Assembly: GCF_000721935.1 (NCBI RefSeq) | Contig: NZ_KL585390.1 | Location: 15,743 to 24,885 of the forward strand | Source of the DNA: Streptomyces sp. NRRL WC-3549 | Lineage (GTDB): Bacteria > Actinomycetota > Actinomycetes > Streptomycetales > Streptomycetaceae | DNA length: 9,143 bases | Reading direction: 5' to 3' | Shown: positions 5,746-9,143 of the stretch, one piece after another | Position numbering within the stretch: the first letter of the stretch is position 1 | Layout: every line of letters begins with the position of its first letter | Notes under the pieces: generated by a model | The model's input: only the letters and a program-made list of their open reading frames with translations | What the model was told of the DNA's origin: nothing | Database searches by the model: none | Translations under genes and position numbers: made by a program

Positions 5746-6027
5746 GCGAAGCTCCCCGCGACATGGGTGATCTTGGTCGTGAACCCTGCTAGGAGCTTCG
5801 TCATTCACCTCACGCAGCGTGCCCCAACCTGCCAGCCACGACCGAAGGTTGGAAAAGGCTCAGTGTCCTGCCCGCCCCCCACCAGGCCCATGACCTACGA
5901 GCTTCATGATGTACAGGTCTCAATCGACCGACCGTCAACGAGCGTTTCAGAGAGGGGGATTTGTGGTGCGTAAGTGGTGGGTTACAGTCTGGCATCCAGG
6001 GCCGACGCTCCGTCGGAAGACGCGAAG
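5746..6027. other. Gene-free stretch
   Basis: Apart from the inverted repeat at its left edge and a 6-bp hairpin CCGACG/CGTCGG at 6002-6016, I see no gene. Open frames here on both strands lack ribosome sites, coding bias and recognisable motifs. It is probably leftover sequence between the decayed insertion sequence and the end of the minus-strand operon. Confidence 0.6.
5747..5800. repeat. Inverted repeat CGAAGCTCC / GGAGCTTCG
   Basis: CGAAGCTCC (5747-5755) and GGAGCTTCG (5792-5800) are perfect 9-base inverted copies separated by 36 bases, just upstream of the decayed transposase start. They may be remains of the insertion sequence end or a regulatory hairpin. Confidence 0.4.
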
Positions 6028-6067
6028 ACCCGCCTGCCCTGTGCTTGTGAGCACAGGGCAGGCGGGT
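6028..6067 (-). terminator. Strong hairpin terminator of the sulfur-transferase-like operon
   Basis: Bases 6028-6045 and 6050-6067 form a perfect 18-bp stem with a 4-base loop (TGTG), the longest perfect hairpin noticed in the window. It lies 16 bases beyond the stop at 6084 and marks the 3' end of the minus-strand operon. Confidence 0.85.
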
Positions 6068-6083
6068 TCGGGTGGGAGTCGGA

Positions 6084-6920
6084 TCAGAGGTGGCAGACCG
6101 CGCAAGCCGCCGAGTCGTCATCCTCGTCGAGCGCATCGGAGAGGATCTCCAACAGCGGCCGGTTCGGCTTCACACGCTTGGCTGCGCGCTCAAGGGCAGC
6201 CTCGTGCTTGGCCTCGATCTCGTCGCGGCGTTCTATCAGTTCACCCAAGGACTCGCCCTGAGACCAGGTGTACTTGCGACCCTGCATGGCCGTGTCCTGG
6301 TGCTTGAGCTTGTCTTCGTAGGCGACGGCCTTCTCGTATAGCTCTGGGTGTCGGTCCTTGAGGCCCACCCACTCGTGCTTCCGCTGGAAGAAGCAGAAGT
6401 AGCAGCCGGAGCGGGTACGCCACTCGTAGTAGCCAGGCAGGCCAATGCCAGCCTCTTCGAGGATGCGGTCGACGCCCGCGCGGTCGATCCCGTCTTCACG
6501 GAAGGGGAAGACCGCCGTGATGTTTGGCTTGGTGCTGACGTAGCCCAGCCGATTCTCGTCGGCACGGATTGCGACGTATGAGATGGCTTCGTCGTCGCCG
6601 ATCCACTCTTCGAGCGGCCGGATCTTCAGGTTCTTCGTGCACCAGCGCATCTGAGGGCTGGGCAGCGTCCCCTGGTAGACCTCCAGCCAGTGATCGAAGT
6701 CGCGGGAGGAGTTGAGCCGCTCAATGGGCTTGCCGAGCGCGCCTTCGAGGCGATTCAGGTACTCGTAGGTCTCGGGCAGCTCGGCCCCGGTGTCGCAGAA
6801 GAAGTACTCCATCTCCGGCACCCGGTCGCGCATGTAGATCGCGAGGGATGAGGAGTCCTTACCCCCTGAGATCCCGAGTACGTGGCGCTTCTTGCTGCTC
6901 GTGCCGTCGGCGTCTGTCAC
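6084..6920 (-). CDS. PAPS-reductase/DndC-like PP-loop protein
   Basis: A 278-residue cytoplasmic protein of the adenine-nucleotide alpha-hydrolase superfamily. The PP-loop is SGGKDSS (18-24), which binds and splits ATP in this family. CDTGAELPET (42-51) and AIRADEN (117-123) match family motifs. Cysteines lie at 94 (RWCTKNLKIRP), 173 and 176 (SGCYFCFFQ), and 273 and 276 (CAVCHL). C94, C173 and C176 occupy positions used for a 4Fe-4S cluster in DndC-like and assimilatory reductase relatives. The helical, charged tail ends in a second CxxC. The likely reaction is ATP-dependent activation of a substrate for sulfur transfer or reduction; the substrate cannot be read from sequence. The GTG at 6920 overlaps the upstream stop (GTGA) and has AAGGAG just before it. 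Pairing with a large protein suggests DNA modification or defence rather than sulfate assimilation, as no cys-pathway gene is nearby. Confidence 0.85.
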   Translation of the reverse strand: MTDADGTSSKKRHVLGISGGKDSSSLAIYMRDRVPEMEYFFCDTGAELPETYEYLNRLEGALGKPIERLNSSRDFDHWLEVYQGTLPSPQMRWCTKNLKIRPLEEWIGDDEAISYVAIRADENRLGYVSTKPNITAVFPFREDGIDRAGVDRILEEAGIGLPGYYEWRTRSGCYFCFFQRKHEWVGLKDRHPELYEKAVAYEDKLKHQDTAMQGRKYTWSQGESLGELIERRDEIEAKHEAALERAAKRVKPNRPLLEILSDALDEDDDSAACAVCHL

Positions 6921-9143
6921 GGCTGCTCCTTCCTTTCGGATGTGGCGCTGTCCTGCTGAGACAGGCGCTCGGCCAGCGCGGCGAGGAGGATGCGTGCGCC
7001 GTCCGGGCCCAGTGCTTCCTCAGCTTGCCTGATGACACTGACAACGAGCTTGTCCGCGGCATTCCGCGACTTCTTGGGTACGTGGATGAGCGTGCGCTCT
7101 TCAGCACCCTGGGGGGTGGTGAGCGTCAGGAGGTGAGTGTCGATCTGCCGCGGCTTCGGCTTGGCCCGCTTTGTGGCTGCGGAGCGAACCGTGACAGGTG
7201 AATCCTTGGCCTCGGCCTCCTCTAGGTCCTCGACTTCCTCGGCCTCCGTGACACTGTAGAGGTGGCTGACCCGGTCGAGGGCGCGAGCCCTGTCCTGTAC
7301 GACACGAGGGAAACGATCCATATCGCGGTCGGTCCAGTCCCCGAGGGCCTGGTTGACCAGCTGGACCACGACCGTGCCGAGCCAGTCGTCATCGGGGAGC
7401 ATCTCGTTCGTTACGCGGGACACGAAGCCGTGAAGGCTGACCTCAAGAGACGCGTCCGCGAAGCCCTGGAGCCGCTCGGCGAGACCTGCACGGAGTTCCG
7501 TGATGCTGGTGGCAGGAAGCCTGAACTCCTTGGCCAGAGTGTCCACCACGTACCGCCGGAGGCTCTCACTCGCGCCGGTGAGCTCGTTGAGCGCGGAGGT
7601 GAGCCGCTCGATGAACGACTCGGCCGCTTCCGCGTCCTTCTTAGTTCCAGGAGTGATCTCCTCGAAACCAAGCGCTTCCGGCAGCTCCTCGAAGACAAGA
7701 TTGTCCGGGTCGGTGGCCCTGGACAGAACGTCGCGGACTGCGAGGGTGTCCTCACTGAGCCGCTGAGTCTTGCGGGAGTACTGATCCAGGACCAGGATGC
7801 GGTCCAGCATCCCGCGGGTGACGGCCAGCAGCGCCGGGTTGCGGTTTGCACGACTGCGAGGAATGTCGACGTCGAGCGACTTCACCAGGCCATCGAGCAC
7901 GAGCCTGCGCTGTCCCCGGTCCACGGGGGTCGACTTCACGGTAAAGCGTTCCGGGTAGGGAACGTTGAGGCGCTCCACGATGGCGGCGGTGAGGCGAGGG
8001 CAGTAGTTGCCCTCCTCGAACAGCGCTACGTCGTTGCCCCGCAGGATGAGCCCTGCGACCACCAGGATCGGGACCACACCGGCCTTCACGCCGTACGGCG
8101 CAGCCATGAGACGCTCGTAGATGTCGACGATGGGGGTCGGCTCGGTGGCCTCGCTCAGGGCCTCCTCGAGGGCTTCCCAGGCGGGCATGACGCTGGAGTT
8201 CTTCTCAGCGTTGGGGCGAGCCATGCCATGGGTGTGGAGGGTGCCGCCCGAGCTCGCGCCGCCGCTGACCTCGCCGGTGGCGCGGTGCAGACCGAGGTGC
8301 TCGACGACTCCGTCGTAAAGGGCACGCTCCGCGGGGAACTTGTCCTCGGGCCAGCCGAGCCGTGCCAGGCCGGTCTTCTCGATCATCGCCGTGAGGACCT
8401 CACGCCGCGTGCGAGCCGCGTTGCTGGTGAGCTGGTGGCGGCCCACCATTTCGTTCCTGACATGCGGGGTCTGGTGGTAGACCACGTTGCACGCCTCAGA
8501 GACGAGCCCTGCGTAACTGCGGGCACTGAGCTCCTGGGCGGGATCCCCGTCGGTGTCCTCACCGCTGGCCCAGAGGTACCAGCTCGACTCGTCGCTGCCA
8601 GGGCGGAACGCCTCCGCGAGCAACGCCGTGATCTTCTGGGAGAACTCCCCGGCTCGTTCTTTGATCTCTCGCCGGGCGACATGGTCGAGTTCCTCGTCGC
8701 CCATGAGGTCCTGAAGAGCTACGAGAGTGGTACCCGCGGCCAGCACCGCCTGCGGATTCCGGGTGAGCCCAACCACGACAGGAAGGGGAGAGTCCACTCG
8801 CGGGCTGTTCTTCAGTTCACCGAGGTGGAAGACCAACATGCCGTCTGCTGCGTCCTGCACGATCTTCGGGCCGCGCAGCTTCTCGGTCTTGTGGCTAACA
8901 GCGGTCACGAAGTGGCGCTGCATGCCGGTGAGCTGGCTGTGGGCGCCGGCAGCGACCGCGTTCGGGAGAACGTTGGTGCCGAGGTGCTTGTTGAAATAGC
9001 GGACGACGTCATCAGGCTGGAGCTGCGAGGCGATCTCGCTGACCCGGGCGTCGATATCGACATCGGTGCCCTGCCAGATCCGGTACTCGTCGCTGTACTC
9101 GCGGTGGACGACGAGCCCGTCCTTCACCAGCTTGTCCAGCCGC
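6917..9143 (-). CDS. C-terminal part of a large protein, probable defence-type ATPase (5' end outside window)
   Basis: An open minus-strand frame enters at the right edge and ends with TGA at 6917-6919, giving at least 741 residues. The visible N-terminal part (RLDKLVKDGLVVHREY, then EYRIWQGTDVDI) reads like the end of a winged helix after an ATPase core. A conserved-looking helical block follows at about 8475-8390 (TPHVRNEMVGRHQLTSNAAR). Next is a Gly/Ser-rich insert near 8190-8280, a long helical region, an acidic stretch at about 7200-7250, and a C-terminal domain starting RQIDTHLLTL. No Walker A motif is in the visible part; it would lie beyond 9143. The pattern recalls the large BrxC/PglY-like or DUF6079-like proteins of phage-defence loci, from memory only. 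It overlaps the PP-loop gene by four bases, so the two are co-translated. The coding frame is secure; the family is not. Confidence 0.6.
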   Translation of the reverse strand, partial: RLDKLVKDGLVVHREYSDEYRIWQGTDVDIDARVSEIASQLQPDDVVRYFNKHLGTNVLPNAVAAGAHSQLTGMQRHFVTAVSHKTEKLRGPKIVQDAADGMLVFHLGELKNSPRVDSPLPVVVGLTRNPQAVLAAGTTLVALQDLMGDEELDHVARREIKERAGEFSQKITALLAEAFRPGSDESSWYLWASGEDTDGDPAQELSARSYAGLVSEACNVVYHQTPHVRNEMVGRHQLTSNAARTRREVLTAMIEKTGLARLGWPEDKFPAERALYDGVVEHLGLHRATGEVSGGASSGGTLHTHGMARPNAEKNSSVMPAWEALEEALSEATEPTPIVDIYERLMAAPYGVKAGVVPILVVAGLILRGNDVALFEEGNYCPRLTAAIVERLNVPYPERFTVKSTPVDRGQRRLVLDGLVKSLDVDIPRSRANRNPALLAVTRGMLDRILVLDQYSRKTQRLSEDTLAVRDVLSRATDPDNLVFEELPEALGFEEITPGTKKDAEAAESFIERLTSALNELTGASESLRRYVVDTLAKEFRLPATSITELRAGLAERLQGFADASLEVSLHGFVSRVTNEMLPDDDWLGTVVVQLVNQALGDWTDRDMDRFPRVVQDRARALDRVSHLYSVTEAEEVEDLEEAEAKDSPVTVRSAATKRAKPKPRQIDTHLLTLTTPQGAEERTLIHVPKKSRNAADKLVVSVIRQAEEALGPDGARILLAALAERLSQQDSATSERKEQP

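Noticed and set aside
5810..6136. Open frames around the operon terminator
   Set aside because: They cross the 18-bp hairpin, overlap the PP-loop gene and have no domain or ribosome site.
7500..8999. Several short plus-strand open frames
   Set aside because: They are antisense to the large coding frame and lack motifs and ribosome sites.
1..9143. CRISPR array, rRNA or replication origin
   Set aside because: No regularly spaced repeats, ribosomal RNA sequence or iteron/DnaA-box cluster was seen.

Overview
The window is very GC-rich and strongly GC3-biased. It has TAGRRT-type -10 boxes, GGAGG ribosome sites, GTG starts with 4-base gene overlaps, and tRNA and protein families typical of Streptomyces or a close actinomycete. 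It reads as the junction between core chromosome and an accessory island, with a tRNA-Ala gene at the boundary.

Layout. Bases 2-457 hold the C-terminal tail of a plus-strand gene of unrecognised function. A small hairpin and a promoter follow, then a tRNA-Ala(CGC) gene (545-618) with its own strong terminator (660-690). From about 700 onward the content is accessory. A mobile-element-like module occupies 871-3647. It consists of a DDE transposase that appears to lack its middle catalytic region, a tyrosine-recombinase-like protein coupled to it by an ATGA overlap, and a divergent small XRE-type helix-turn-helix protein. A perfect 12-bp hairpin then separates this module from a convergent gene (3860-4438) encoding a coiled coil joined to a winged-helix-like domain.

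Bases 4590-5745 are a gene graveyard. A frameshifted remnant resembling part of a PucR-type regulator on the plus strand abuts a decayed IS5-family transposase on the minus strand, which carries two in-frame stops, one frameshift and one small deletion. No gene is visible from 5746 to 6027.

The most interesting part is the minus-strand pair at 6084-9143. A large protein cut by the window edge (at least 741 residues visible) is translationally coupled by a GTGA overlap to a PAPS-reductase/DndC-like PP-loop protein with cysteines suited to an iron-sulfur cluster. An 18-bp perfect hairpin terminates the operon. From established knowledge, PP-loop sulfur-transfer enzymes paired with large ATPases occur in DNA-modification and phage-defence systems such as Dnd/Ssp phosphorothioation and BREX type 4. 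Assigning this pair to such a system is an inference, because the diagnostic genes would lie beyond 9143.
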